Counted from the first letter of the stretch, positions 11,488 to 23,000 are shown. The stretch: DNA of 64,000 nt from Posidonia oceanica (GCA_037176725.1 JAZBRS010000023.1:27647001-27711000); one strand, 5' to 3'. The notes: a model not told the origin generated them from the letters alone. Made by a program: numbers and translations.

Positions 11488-11495
11488 TATATTAA
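11488..11495 (+). promoter_or_regulatory. TATA-like box of aORF1 (A copy)
   Basis: TATATTAA lies about 85-90 bp before the ATG at 11579, downstream of the G insertion. Confidence 0.5.
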
Positions 11496-11578
11496 ACCCT
11501 TTTCCTGGCTTTGATCTGTAGAACAATACTGATTTTTCTTTCTTGATTGTCATTTGCAAAGAGTTGAGGCTTCCTCCC

Positions 11579-12934
11579 ATGGATTTGAACGAGATTCCAC
11601 ATCATGCTTTTCGAGTAGCCATCTTTTCTTCTCATTCTGATATGGTGCAACTTCGGCTGGAGACTATGCCCAATCACTTGGCGAATCTTTTGGTGAATGA
11701 GAAGGTATTTTCTGCTTTTGTTAGTACTCAATGCTTTTATTCTTGTATCCTTCTATTCTACTGATTTTCTATTCCATAGCCCTTGGCTTCTTCAAATAAC
11801 AATCACGATCCGAAAGCCTACTAGCTGGACTGGGTTCAGCACTTCCGTTCTTGGATGTTGAAGAAGTATCGGGAGCGCTTGGAGGAGGCTGGCCTTTGTC
11901 AAGCTCTCCATCAATTACGGCAGCCTATTGATTGGAAGGTGCTCTTCGGCCTCTACGGGCTGTGGAATCCTCTGACTCACACATTTTTCACCTCCTCAGG
12001 GGAGTTGACTATTCTTCTGGAGGAGGTAAGCGTCCTTTTAAGCACTCGACATGCTGACCCATCTATTTATTCTAGAGACGCCTATCTTTTGCCAACTGGG
12101 GTGGTGGGCTCTTTCTCTCTCTTGAAACATATCTTCGGTCCTGTTGTTGTGCCGGAGAACCTAGTGTTAGATGGCTGTATCAACCTCGCATCTTTGTGGA
12201 AGTTCTTCTTGAAGCGGCATGACAGCATTCGCTCTGAGGCTTCCTACTTGGAGTGCATTTTCGTTTTAATTGGGGGGCTGGTACTCTTCCCAAACGAAGC
12301 CCTAACCATCAGCGCTTATCATGCCGAGCTTATGTGCATCTGTGTTCGCAACCTAGAGAAGTGCCTGAGTCAATCCGTGTTGGCCTTTGTTATTCGGGGC
12401 TTATCCAGTGCCTGTCTCGGGGAACCGTTCTTCGACTCGCCTTTCCAGATTCTGCGCTGGCTAGAGGAACTTTTTCTGCTGTCTGCTCTTGACGTCAACC
12501 TTCCCCTTGAGGAGTACATTCATTGATTCTGTGCCTACGAAGTCAAGCCCCAGATGGACTCCGTCAGTCCTCCTTTATCTTTCCGGACAGTATCTGACCC
12601 AGAGTACTTCTTGACGCTGATTGGGGTGATAGAGTTTGTGAGATACAACCCCCAACGATGCTTCTCAATGCTGGGCACTCCCCGGGCCACACCTCCCATG
12701 CCTCGCTTCTCTAATATGATTCTTCCGCGCTTGAGAGACACCCCTGGAGACATTATTCAGGTCTTTTATCAAGCCAGCATCTAGGATGGGAAGGGATGGA
12801 ACCGTGTCCTCTCTTCGTGGGAAAATTTGAACGTGGACCGCGAAGCTATCTCCCTTGCCACTCATGATGTTTGGTATGAGGGCGTGAGGCCTAAGTTAGT
12901 TATTGAATTTCCTACCAAGAAATAGAAAATGTAA
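11579..12934 (+). pseudogene. aORF1: intron-containing PMD gene, antisense to pol (A copy)
   Basis: Exon 1 is 11579-11704 and exon 2 is 11780-12934. The intron (75 bp, GT-AG, phase 0) ends in TTCCATAG. The product is about 426 residues. It resembles the plant mobile domain: the core NPLTHTFFTSSGELTILLEE has the T-H-T-F and G-E-x-T-I-x-x-E-(D/E)-V pattern of the family, followed by long Leu-rich helices. Premature stops are TAG at 11822, TGA at 12524 (CGA in the C copy), TAG at 12782 (also in C) and TAG at 12923 (CAG in C). No indel is needed to keep the frame. The ATG was chosen because exon 1 stays open from it to a good donor. It is antisense to the host element, with its own TATA-like box. 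The role is unknown; PMD relatives act in silencing pathways. Confidence 0.72.
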
Positions 12935-13062
12935 TCAAAATTGTACCCTTTATCATTAATAGAATTTCATTTTGTTCTTTTCTATTTCTTTTCAATAAAT
13001 TCGTATGACTTTTTATCAAGTGAAAGAGAAAAAATCAGAGTTCAGAAACTTCCCTAGATTTA

Positions 13063-13216
13063 AAACGTTATACGCGGTGAATGGAGTGGCCAACGTTATA
13101 CGCTAGGAATACCAGAGGATAACGTTTTAGCTTTCAAAACGTTGGACGGGCTGAATATCGCGTATAACACTTTGTCTTCCCCGATGCGTTGGACGGCTCA
13201 GATCACGCGTATAACG
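13063..13216. repeat. Hairpin module between aORF1 and aORF2 (A copy)
   Basis: A chain AACGTTATACGC, GGCCAACGTTATACGC, GGATAACG, AACGTTGGACGG, GCGTATAACAC, GCGTTGGACGG, GCGTATAACGTT: about three double hairpins in a row. It is conserved in C at 48781-48938. It ends just before the TATA position of aORF2. Confidence 0.8.
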
Positions 13217-13224
13217 TTGAATGG

Positions 13225-13232
13225 TGTAAAAC
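13225..13232 (+). promoter_or_regulatory. Mutated TATA box of aORF2 (A copy)
   Basis: TGTAAAAC stands where the C copy has TATAAAAC (48769-48776 on the minus strand), about 130 bp before the ATG. One substitution removed the TATA core in A. Confidence 0.6.
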
Positions 13233-13357
13233 CCTCATCCTACGCAATGGGCGGCCATTCCCAACTGTTTTCTTCTCTTCTCTGGTGATGGCGAGCTTCT
13301 CCTGACCTCTGGCGAACTCAACAAAACTCCGGCGACCTTTCCCCTTCGATTTCGCTC

Positions 13358-16300
13358 ATGGAACGAAGGCTCTCTTATACGTATACACGGGCTGCGAAGA
13401 GAGCTCAGACCGGGGCTGAGTCATCGTCGGCCGGCGAGCTCAGGGAGGCGGAGCCTAAGGTCGTGGAGGCACCGACGACTGTTCCTGCAGTTGTGGTGGT
13501 GGAGACGGTGGAGACGGTGGCCGTGGGGGAGGTTGTGGAGGCTGAAATGACCGAGATGGCGCCTGTGGAGGCGGCGAAGATGGTTGTGGAGGCCGCGGAG
13601 GTGGCAGAGACGGCAGTGGAGATTGCAGAGGCTGGGACGACGTCTGTGGAGGCCGTGGAGCTAGGTCCGGCTGCTGTGGAGGATGACGAGGTGGCTGGCG
13701 GACTTCTCGCGATTGCTGAGGAGGCAGAGGGCACTAGCGGCGAGGCTGCGAAGGCCAGGGCGGAGCCGAGTTCTGGTTCTAGCAGTTCCTTTAGTTACGG
13801 GGACTCAGAGGAGGAGTCTAAGGAGACAGTCTCAGAGATGAGGTCTGAGGCTGGTTTAGACGAGGCAGGGCCCGTGGTGGAGCCAGAGGCAAGGCCGGTC
13901 GATCACCTCATTGCGCAGTTCGGTGAGGATGACGGCTGGTGGCTAAACATGGTGGACTTCGTCCGATGAGAGGCAGAGGGCGACGCGAGGGATCCCCCGG
14001 ACTACTGGCGGGACCAAATTCCTCGAGACGTGGTGCAAGTGTCGGGACTACGTAGGGATGCGTCCTGATTGGAGTACGCTACCGCCACGCTAGCATCGAG
14101 GGGGCAGGTAGTCACTTTCTCATTTTTCCTTCGTTTAATTTAATTATTCAGCTTGACTAACAGCTCTTTTTACTTTTGCAGAGTCGGGCACCTGCCGTGA
14201 CCCACTGCTGCTAGGGATAGATCCGCCGGTCCTATGCCTTGCTGGCTCCCTTCCAGCAGAAGGGTCTGGATCGGATGGGATTCGGACACTTCTTGTCTAT
14301 CCCGGACATCCCCCTTCGTCTGATGTTCCTGGAGGCTGTCGCGGAGCGGTGGAACTTCTGCACCAGCTCGATCGTCACGAGGGCAGGCGAGTTAGTTCTC
14401 TCTCTTGAGGACATGGTGTGGCTGACTGGTCTGCGGGTCACAGGTCGACCGGTGACGGGGCGGGTGCGTTCGGACTACTCAGTCTTGGCGCGGGAGCTTG
14501 TCGGGTGATAGCTGGCCATGAACGGACAGTAGCTCATGGTGATTACCTCCGCTGTTCACCGGGTCAGCGCTTTGGCGGAGACGGTAGTTGGACCGGGCGT
14601 GGAGACCAATCAGCAGCTGCGGGCCTTCCTACTGGTGCTGTTCGAGGAGGTGCTCTTCTCGCACACCTCCTTGATGTTGTCTACGTGGTTCCTCCCCCTC
14701 CTGGTGGACTTGGAGCGAGTGGGAGAGTATGCTTGGGGTGCAGCTATCTTGGCGCACTTGTACTCCACCCTCTTCCGCTTCACAGACGACAGTTTTGGCC
14801 AGTTTGGCGGGAACTTGCCATTTCTTTAGGTAAAATTACATATTTAAATTTGTAAATTTCAAAAATATTACAGAATATTATGTGTTACTAAATGTTTCCT
14901 CGTTTTCTGTGCAAATGTGGGCATGGGACCACTTCGCTTTCCTGCGTCTTGCCCCTCTGTCAGTTCCTCCAACCGGTGTTCCCTTCCCTCAGGGACTATT
15001 TTGGGCTGATGCTGAGCAAGCCCTTGAGCCAGCAGATGACAACCGCAATGTCGGTCGTCTGCTATTTGAGCTGCTGGTCCCGGCACAAGTAATTCACCTT
15101 ATTTTGACTTTTCAGCTTCCGTTTATTCATTTTATTCTACTTGCTGACATGTATTGCTCCTTGCAGGTAGTCTGGCATCCATATGCTGAGGGAGAGCATG
15201 TGGACATTCCTGAGATTGCCCGTGACCGAGTAATTTTTGACCGAGACGTATGGATTCACTACTGGAATCACTGCCATTTCTAGTAGATTGGCAGGGCGCT
15301 ACGACAACTAGGGCACCAGTAGATTCAGCCACTACCTCCTCCTCACAGAGTTTGGCGAGAGACATGCGGCAGGGGCAGTCGTGCTCGCAATTGGGTGGAC
15401 GTCTTCGGTCCGCAGCTCCTGGACTGGGCTCACTGTGGTTCTCCCTCTCCGACAGACGCGATAGAGGAGGATGAGGTGGTGTGGGCCGAGTGGATGGACC
15501 GAGAGTTCTCTTCTTTGATGGTCTTCCACCGGTCCCACTTCCTTGGGTGCAGAAACCTTCCTTTGGGGGACACGGATCTTGGGGAGGCGGTGATGTCCCG
15601 TGCAGCTCTGCTGGGTGAGGCGCAGTCCTATCGGAGCCAGCTGGAGATAGCGGTGAGCTTCTGAATTTTCAATTTGTAACTTGTCGATTCATATTTGATA
15701 ACTTGCTGACTTGCTTTCCTTCTTCGCAGCTCAAGGCGGCAAATGAGCAGGCTTAGCGGGAGTGTAGTCTGACTCAGCAGCTCTCCACTCTGACCGGAGA
15801 GATCGAGCGCTTGTGCGCTTCTGCCTCTCAGGTATCTTTATATTTCTTATAGCTTTTGTAGTCTGATTATGAATTGTAGCTGACTGTATTTTTCCATTGC
15901 AGCCTTCGATTAATACTGCCCCTCCTCCGGACTGTTCAGAGGAGATCTCCCGCCTCTAGGAGAAGGTAAACATGTCTTTATTTTTCCTTTTTGTCTTTTA
16001 GCTGAATTCTCCTTAGTTCTGACACCACTGTTTGTAGGTTGCTTATCTGGAGAGCGAGTTGAGGGAGCAGGCTGGCGACTTCATAGTTGCTAGCTCTATT
16101 GGGAGGTTGGAGGAGCTGGAGGGGACTGTTGCTCGTAGGGACGCTCAGATTCGGGAGCTGGAGCAGCAGGTTGCTGACAGGGATACTGAGATTGCCCAGA
16201 CTCAGGCGGTATGATTTGATTTAGTGCTCCTTTATGTCCTCTATGTCCTTGCTTGTGTCTGATATTCTGGCTGCTTCCTTTTGCAGAACACGGTGGGGTT

Positions 16301-16535
16301 CACCTCTCAACTTGAGCTTGAGCTAGGGCACTACCGGAGGTTTGCCTTCATGACTGGTGCCAGGCTTGGTGTGCTTGTTCCTCCTGTATCGAGCCACCAA
16401 TCGAGTAGCCACCAATCTCTGTCTGTCTCCAGGGCTTCGTCAGGTGTTTCTGTTCGCCAGCCACCTCGGCCTCCTACCGCTCCTTCTCCGGCTCCTCCTT
16501 CAGCTCCCAAGGGCGAGGGAGAGAGTGCTTCTTAG
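13358..16535 (+). pseudogene. aORF2: eight-exon PMD and coiled-coil gene, antisense to pol (A copy)
   Basis: Exons: 13358-14107, 14182-14829, 14915-15088, 15167-15652, 15730-15831, 15903-15965, 16038-16208, 16287-16535. All lengths are multiples of three (750, 648, 174, 486, 102, 63, 171, 249), so all seven introns (70-86 bp) are phase 0; the product would be about 880 residues. Exon 1 encodes an Ala/Glu/Val-rich acidic segment. Exon 2 has the PMD core (RAGELVLSLEDMVWLTGLRV). Exons 5-7 form a coiled coil (LRE, LEELEGTVARRDAQIRELEQ). Exon 8 ends in a Ser/Pro-rich tail. The exon 3 acceptor reads AA instead of AG (intact in C). Decay: many TAG and TGA codons, for example TGA 13967, TAG 14212 and 14218, and three TAG in exon 4. 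The exon structure is nearly identical in C (45478-48643). Confidence 0.82.
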
Positions 16536-17012
16536 CTTTTTTGTACTTCAGGGGTATGCCCCGGTGATCTTGTAGAACAAATATATTTTTGAAATGATAT
16601 GGATTTCTACACACTCAGTAAACTTGTCAAATATCTCTTTTGAAATACCTTTCTCGGAGTTAAAATGAGCTTAAGTGACCAATATAGTAAAATAATAGCC
16701 TTTAATTCAAATTAACTTGAAACCAGCATATTCATGTGAAATAGTATGTAAATGACATAGTTATAAAGAAAGATTTCACCTGGGAGCTTTAAAATTGAGT
16801 TTTGAAGTCATCGACACTTAAGCGAGCCATTAACTTGATGAAATGAACAACTAGCGATTCTGAATGGCCCGGATATCTAAAAAAATATGAAACCAACGCT
16901 CACACGTGTATTTCAACTTAGTTAAACCTCTAGGACTGATAAAAATGATTTATGCAACTTAGTCACAGATTAGGGAGTGATTCAGCCAAGTTCAGTGACT
17001 TAAGTCACTGAT
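16536..17012. other. Spacer downstream of aORF2
   Basis: AT-rich, without a reading frame or repeat that I recognise. It is conserved inverted in C (45001-45477). It should contain the 3' end signals of aORF2, but no single poly(A) signal stands out. Confidence 0.6.
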
Positions 17013-17150
17013 AAAACGTTATACGCCTCATCTAGCGCGGCCAACGTTATCCGCTGCATTTTCTACGTCCAACGCCGGAAAGCTGATTTAAACATTATAC
17101 GCCTCACACGGCGCGGCTAATGTAGAACGCGCTATATCTCATGTACAACG
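17013..17150. repeat. Hairpin module between aORF2 and aORF3 (A copy)
   Basis: Starts AAAACGTTATACGCCTCA, continues GGCCAACGTTATCCGC, ACGTCCAACG, ACATTATACGCCTCA and GGCTAATG. The C copy is at 44866-45000. The same beginning is found in B at 31872, where it directly follows the 34-bp repeats. Confidence 0.8.
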
Positions 17151-17262
17151 AAGCGAACCCAGAATCCTTTCTTTCCTTTCTTGTTCTTGGCTAATCTTTT
17201 GGAATGCTACGAGATTTTCTCAATGCCCATGTGGGGAGATTTCCAATGATTTTACCTGTGCT

Positions 17263-17270
17263 TATAAAAG
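17263..17270 (+). promoter_or_regulatory. TATA box of aORF3 (A copy)
   Basis: TATAAAAG in the context GCTTATAAAAGCC, about 100 bp before the ATG at 17366. It is preserved in C at 44745-44752. Confidence 0.75.
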
Positions 17271-17365
17271 CCTGACCACCCCTTGTAATTTATGTGCACT
17301 TGCTCCTTGCATCCTTGCTTGTTTCCTCTTGGTTTGTGCTTCTTCCTCTCATCTCCTTTGCTCTC

Positions 17366-18710
17366 ATGGCCTCTGGTTCAATCCCCAACGTTTTCATGAA
17401 CAATAAGAAAGGAGTTGCAAAACCTCTGGAGGAGATTGAAGGGCATATGATGTCCCATTTCAAAGCGAGGAAGGTATGATTTTCTTCATTGGTCCTTCTA
17501 TTCTCTCTTGTTCCTCATGCTTTTAATTTTGTTTGCAGGAAATCCTCAACTTCACAAAGACACCCTGCTTTGATAATGACTTCCCTTACTACTCTCCTTG
17601 GGTGAAAGACTTCGTACTTTGGGCTCGGGAAAGGAAATCTGTCTTGGCACGCACATGCTTTGATGGACTTTTGGATTTATTGGGCACAACCTTGGACTGG
17701 CCTCTACTCCATGCCTCTTGCACCTTCTGAAGTCCTGAGACTCATACTTTCTTCTTTGGGGGCTGTGAGATGACAATCTTAGTGGAGGATGTTCATGGCC
17801 TACTTGGTGTGACTCAGATTGGAGCGACGCGGCTGGATATTGATTTTCCATTGCTGTATGGGACAGCGGATATGCAGATGTTCATAGACCGTATTTTCAC
17901 TGATCTACCTACTTTCCCAGTGATCAAAAGTCGCAGACTCAACTTGGCACATTTGTACTACAACTTCCGACGGATCGAGGACTCAGCCTCCCACGCTCAG
18001 TTGTTGATGTGTTTGCACTTGCTGATTGGGGGCCATACTGTATTTGTCTCCAAGGACTTCTCCTTGGATATCTACCATACTGAGTTTCTGATAGGCCTTA
18101 CAGAGCACTTCTGGTGTTCTCCTTCAGTTGCCATCCTTGCAGCTACATATCTCAGTCTAACTAAGGTCTCGACCGGTGGGGACTTTGTAGGCTCTCCTTT
18201 TCTTCTTTCCAGGTGGCTGCAGGTCCACTTCCCGAGGCTCAGGCCTGCGAGGACTGATTTGATCGAGGAAAGGAATTGCTCTTTGTCTTCTGCCCCTATT
18301 GATATCTTCGCACCTTCCACGCCTTTCTATCGTAAGCAACAGGGGCAAGGTTCTTCAGTTGAGTTGGAGTTGATAGGGCTCACTCACTTTGTGATGTACA
18401 ACTCCCATCGCTGCTTTGAGATGGTGGGCGAAAGAAAGGGGTGCCACCCCGGCTGAGTTCTATTCCTCGTATCCGGGCTCGGGAGCGCGGTCTTCCATCT
18501 GATGCAATGATGGTGTACTTCATTCGGGCTCTTTGGTCATCTTTGGACCGCCATGATGATTCAAATAGGACCTTAGCTGCTCCTTTGACTTGCTGCCTAC
18601 TACAGGAGGATGTGCACTAGAATTGGTATTCAAAGCTACTGTTCAAGCCCGAGGAGTGGGTTGAAGCGACCGACGTGTTGCGCAAGAAGAGGAAGAGGAC
18701 AATTAGATAG
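17366..18710 (+). pseudogene. aORF3: two-exon PMD gene, antisense to pol (A copy)
   Basis: Exon 1 is 17366-17473 (36 codons), the intron 17474-17538 (65 bp, GT-AG, phase 0) and exon 2 is 17539-18710. The PMD signature SPETHTFFFGG then EMTILVEDVHGLLGVTQIG lies early in exon 2, followed by several Leu-rich helices and a basic end (KKRKRTIR). The length without breaks would be about 425-430 residues, close to aORF1. Breaks: TGA at 17728 (TGG in C), a one-base deletion relative to C near 18430 that shifts the frame before the last 90 residues, and a TAG near 18619. Exon 1 length is the same in C (44543-44650). The gene has its own conserved TATA box and is bracketed by hairpin modules. Function is unknown beyond the PMD family. 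Confidence 0.8.
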
Positions 18711-18895
18711 GCAATTATTGTAATTCATTTCATTCTTGGACCATGTATCTTTTATTTTCAAGGTCATAAATATCTCTTTTTTTCCTCATCCTTGTTCATG
18801 TGCTTTGGACTGTTCTGAGCTTAGAAATACTCCCTGGTGGCTTTAGCATGGGATCAAGGCCCCTCTTTCAAAATTCTGCAGCTTAAGTCATAGTT

Positions 18896-19030
18896 AAACG
18901 TAAGACGCTCAAACTAGAACTTATAACGTAGGATGCCTCGTATCTCGCGGCTAACATTCCTCCGCTGATCGTTGTACATTGCAGATGGCGCGTCCAACGT
19001 TGGACGCTGAGTTTTGCTCGTTTAATGCGT
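18896..19030. repeat. Hairpin module downstream of aORF3 (A copy)
   Basis: Contains AAACGTAAGACGC, TTATAACGTAGGATGC and a full GCGTCCAACGTTGGACGC palindrome at 18991-19010, followed by GCTCGTTTAATGCGTC. The right half matches B at 31980-32060, where aORF3 is missing. Confidence 0.75.
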
Positions 19031-20004
19031 CTGACTAATTTTCCTGCACAATCTTGGCAAATTTGTTATTCCATCGAGGGGTATTATTGCCCCTAGTCCA
19101 AAGTGACATTTGAAAACTCAAAAACGACCTTAACATAATGGAATCAGAATGGCTTTAGAAAACTTAGGAATAACCTATATACAATGCATACTTTGAACAA
19201 ACCTAGTGCTATGAAAGAACAAGTCTTAATGCAATGAAAAATTAAAGGAAACTTAGGTTTTGGATAACTAGCATTGGCCTCAACTTTATTGTCTAAAGAT
19301 GACATGTCTAACGAGGGACTGTTTCTTCTTGAGATTGCAGTCTTGGCTCGTAGGCGAATACCAAGTGACCGTCCTAAATAGGAGAGGTCGAGTACGATGC
19401 GGAGTCGTAAAATTTCCTAGCTTTTTGCATCATCGACTTTACTTGTTATCGGTTTCATGAGGTGATGTTGGTTGGGTAGATTTTACCCTATTCTCTATTT
19501 TTGGATTTTTTGGTTTTATCATTTTTTGGATTTTTTATTTTATCATTTTTTGGATTTTTGGTTTTATGATTTTTTGGGTTTTGGGTTTTTTTATTTTTTT
19601 TGGATTTTGGGTTTTATGATTTTTTTGGATTTTTGGGGAGACGAAGAATCTTCCAAGAAGTTGGGAAACAGAAGACCTCATGATTGGAAAGCCTTGACAG
19701 TGTGGTCTCTTGTGCGTCTCAGAGTCAGAAGATACTACGGGCTTGCTTTGGCACCTAACTGCCCCTAGACCTAGGCTTTTGCCCCTTGTCTCTAAGTGCA
19801 CGGTGCAGAATGTCGATGGAAGGAAGGTCAATGTCCTATCCTAAGATTTCAGATAAAGATTTGAAGCATATACCCCTTCCAGTTCAAGGTTGATTCCTAC
19901 TGTACTCGGTATTTTCTCAGTTTTTCAATTTTGACTCATGGACAGCTTCTTTGCTGCCTTCTTTTCCACTCTCTTTCTTTTCTTGCACATGGGCAGCTTC
20001 TTTG
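19031..20004 (-). other. Spacer between the antisense genes and integrase in A, with T-rich repeat
   Basis: The inverted equivalent of about 405-1545. A TTTTGGATTTTT repeat lies at 19495-19640. The spacer continues at 23220 beyond the solo LTR. No gene seen. Confidence 0.7.
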
Positions 20005-23000
20005 TGTAGTAATCTTGAATTCTGATTGATTATGCACGTTACCAAAGCTTGCGTGCACCGATCAAAATAGGCTCACTATATGTGGCGGGATCTGAGGAAA
20101 GAAACTCGACTCGGAAACGCTGGCAAAAGAAAAGAAGAGAAATGATAAGACAAAATCGGAGTCGCCACCAGGTCTATTGAATTGGAAGACAGGGAAAACC
20201 AGGGGTAAAGCATGAAAAGACATGCAAAACCGGATGCAAAGAAGGAGCAAAGGGATGCAATGCTAAGCTAAGCTATGCTATGACTCATGCCTAGGATAAA
20301 GGAAAGGTTGATGCGAGCCAAGAGAAAGGGCAAGGACTCCTGTTACGCACGGGAAAGGTGTTAGGCACCCCCGATACGTCCAAGAGTCAGTCTTTCTTAG
20401 GCAATCTCGCGCTAATGTAGGGAAATGCTAGCCTAATGCCTAAATGCCATGAATGCCTACCTGCTATGTATGGGAAATAAACGTGCTATCTATGTGCTCA
20501 GCAATGCTGCTAGTGTTCCAAACTGGGCAGACCCTAGTTCGTGAGAACTCTTAGGCAGTAAGCATCATAGCCCTAATGCAGATGCAGGCGATAAAGCAAA
20601 ACTGCAGAGAAACCAAGCAATGCAAATGACATGCAAGTGATAAAGCAAAGCAGGTGTGGAAAACGGTGCGAAAGCACGAAAAATGAGGCAAGATGCGGGA
20701 AATGAGGTGAAAGCGGGGCGCAAAACCAAAACAAGGGTTAGGCAGCATGCATAGGGGTTACAGTAAGCCAAAGAAGCAATAAAACGCGGAAAACGACGAG
20801 CGAAGCAAAATCAACGTTTCAAAATGACTATCAGCCATCTACAAGCATTGGATGCTGGCAACACCAACGTCCAACGTTGGACGCTAGCATTGCTGGCGTC
20901 CAACACCTGCTGGAGGCAGACAGCATGCAAGTTTTAAAAAACAATGCATTCTAGCTATATGGATGCAATACAGATGCAAATATACAGCTAAATGGGTGCA
21001 TGACATGCAAGACTAAACTAACAGAAGATTAGAGGAGGAATCAGAGCAAGGAGCAAGCTAGGATCAAAGATCAAAGCAAGCAGGTTGTTGGACGCCCCTA
21101 CACCTGGCGTCCAACGTTAGACGCCATAGGGACAGGCGTCTAACACAGGCCAGAAGACAGAGAGATGAGGAAGCATACAAAAAGCAAAATAAAAATGGGA
21201 ACATGCATTTGGGCTACTGGAGATGAGCATAGGGCAGACATGCAAGCAAGGGATCACACAAAAACCAAGAACTCACCAGCTGCAGCTTGTGCCAGGCTAG
21301 AGACACAACCAGGTCGTTGGACGTGAGCTAGGCCAGCGTCCAATGTTGGACGCCTACACTAGCAGCGTACAACGCCCTGGGAGGCACAAACGTGCAAGAA
21401 ACTAGCATAAAATAGCAAATAATCTAATAAAAGCTGAAGAACAATTACAAAGGGAGCTAAACATGCATATGAAACGCAGAAGACATGTAAGCAAAGAGAT
21501 CAGAACATCATGCTAGCTTTAAACAACAGAATGGGGGGGTAGGACGTTAGACGCTGGAGCCAGCAGCGTCCAACGTTGGACGCTGAAGGCTCTGGCGTCC
21601 AACGACCAAAGCATGCAGACCTACCTGTACTAAAGGGGGAGCTTAGCTCTAACCCCACCTATATGCATGTAGACATACTAAGGCATACCAGAGCAAAAGG
21701 AACATGCACAGCAAGCATTTAACTTAAAGAACAAATAAAAAGGAAGCATGCATAGAAATATAGGATTAAACTTGCAAAAGGAAGGCATGTAACTTGAAAA
21801 GACCTAGCAAACCTAAGCATGGTTGCCATAGGGGTCAGGCATCTCTAAGCAGGCACAGATCACGAAATAGCATCAAAAATAGGCATGATGTAAGCATGGC
21901 AGCAAGTTATAGCTAAAAGGAGTGTTGGACGCTAGGTGAACCAGCGTCCAACGTTGGACGCGGCTCACCCAGGCGTCCAACGCAGGCAGATGACAGAATG
22001 ATATTAAAGCATGCAAAGATGATTCAAGCAAGCATGGAACAAGCAAATAGGCATGGCATGGCATCAGAGGACATTTAAGGAAGCATGAAGCATGGATTCG
22101 CTAAAGAACCAACAATAACAAGGCATGGAGAGCAACAGAACAAGAGCAAGGCCTGACAGGGTGTTGGACGCTGGCCTATGCCGCGTCCAACATTGGACGC
22201 ACCAGCTAGTGCGTCCAACACACTAAACTCCATTCTGGCCACAAATCGCAGCCAAAAGGATTCAGAAAATTGCGAAAATGCATGGGAACATTCAAACTAG
22301 CATGCATGACCTATGGGGATAGATAACTTACCTCGCTGTGGCCTGGAATGATGTGTCGACCTCCTTCACCGGTGCTGCGGAAGTGGACGACCAGCTGACT
22401 CCGGCGAGCTCGTGCGGCTAGCTGGGGGCACGGGAGAGGTCGGCGAAGGGTCTAGAGTGGAGGTGGACACTTGGTCTAGCTCTGGAGGTGGAGAATTGTA
22501 GAGGGAGGGGGCTGTGCTACTCTATGCCTTGTGAGGAAGAAGGGTGGTTGAGCTAGTTTTGTTCATGGGTTGCTTGGGTTTGCTGCCGAAATTGCAGCGG
22601 CTCAGAGGGGAATTGGCAAGCTTTGGCAAGTGCTTTGAGTGAGGAGAAGCCACGAGGGTGGCAGGAGGGGGTGTGGGCATGTCAATCGGCCGGCGAGGGA
22701 GCCGCTGGTGGCTGACAGAGGCGGCAGGTAGCAGTGAGGAGAAGAGAGAGCGGGAATGGTGCTGATATGGAGAGGATGGCTAGTAACTGGGCTTTGGAAG
22801 GTAGTGGATGGCATGGAGTGTGCGAGGGGATGGGTAGTAAGTGCGGGGAGGCGGTGGAGTGGACGGGAGGTGAGCCGAAGGAGGCAGGGCAGCCACTGCT
22901 GCAATCGAGTCGTTGGACGCAGGAGCAGGAGGCGTCCAACGTTGGACGCTGGAACAGGGCGCGTCCAACGTTGGACGCTGCCTATTCCAGCATCCAACAC

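Noticed and set aside
13405..13734. Ser/Thr/Ala-rich minus-strand ORF of 109 residues
   Set aside because: Complement of the Ala/Glu/Val-rich exon 1 of aORF2, an effect of repetitive codons.
20846..23000. CRISPR array or integron attachment sites
   Set aside because: The palindromic modules are regularly spaced, but there are no Cas or integrase genes, spacers share sequence, and the host is a plant. Only the analogy to gene cassettes is kept as a hypothesis.
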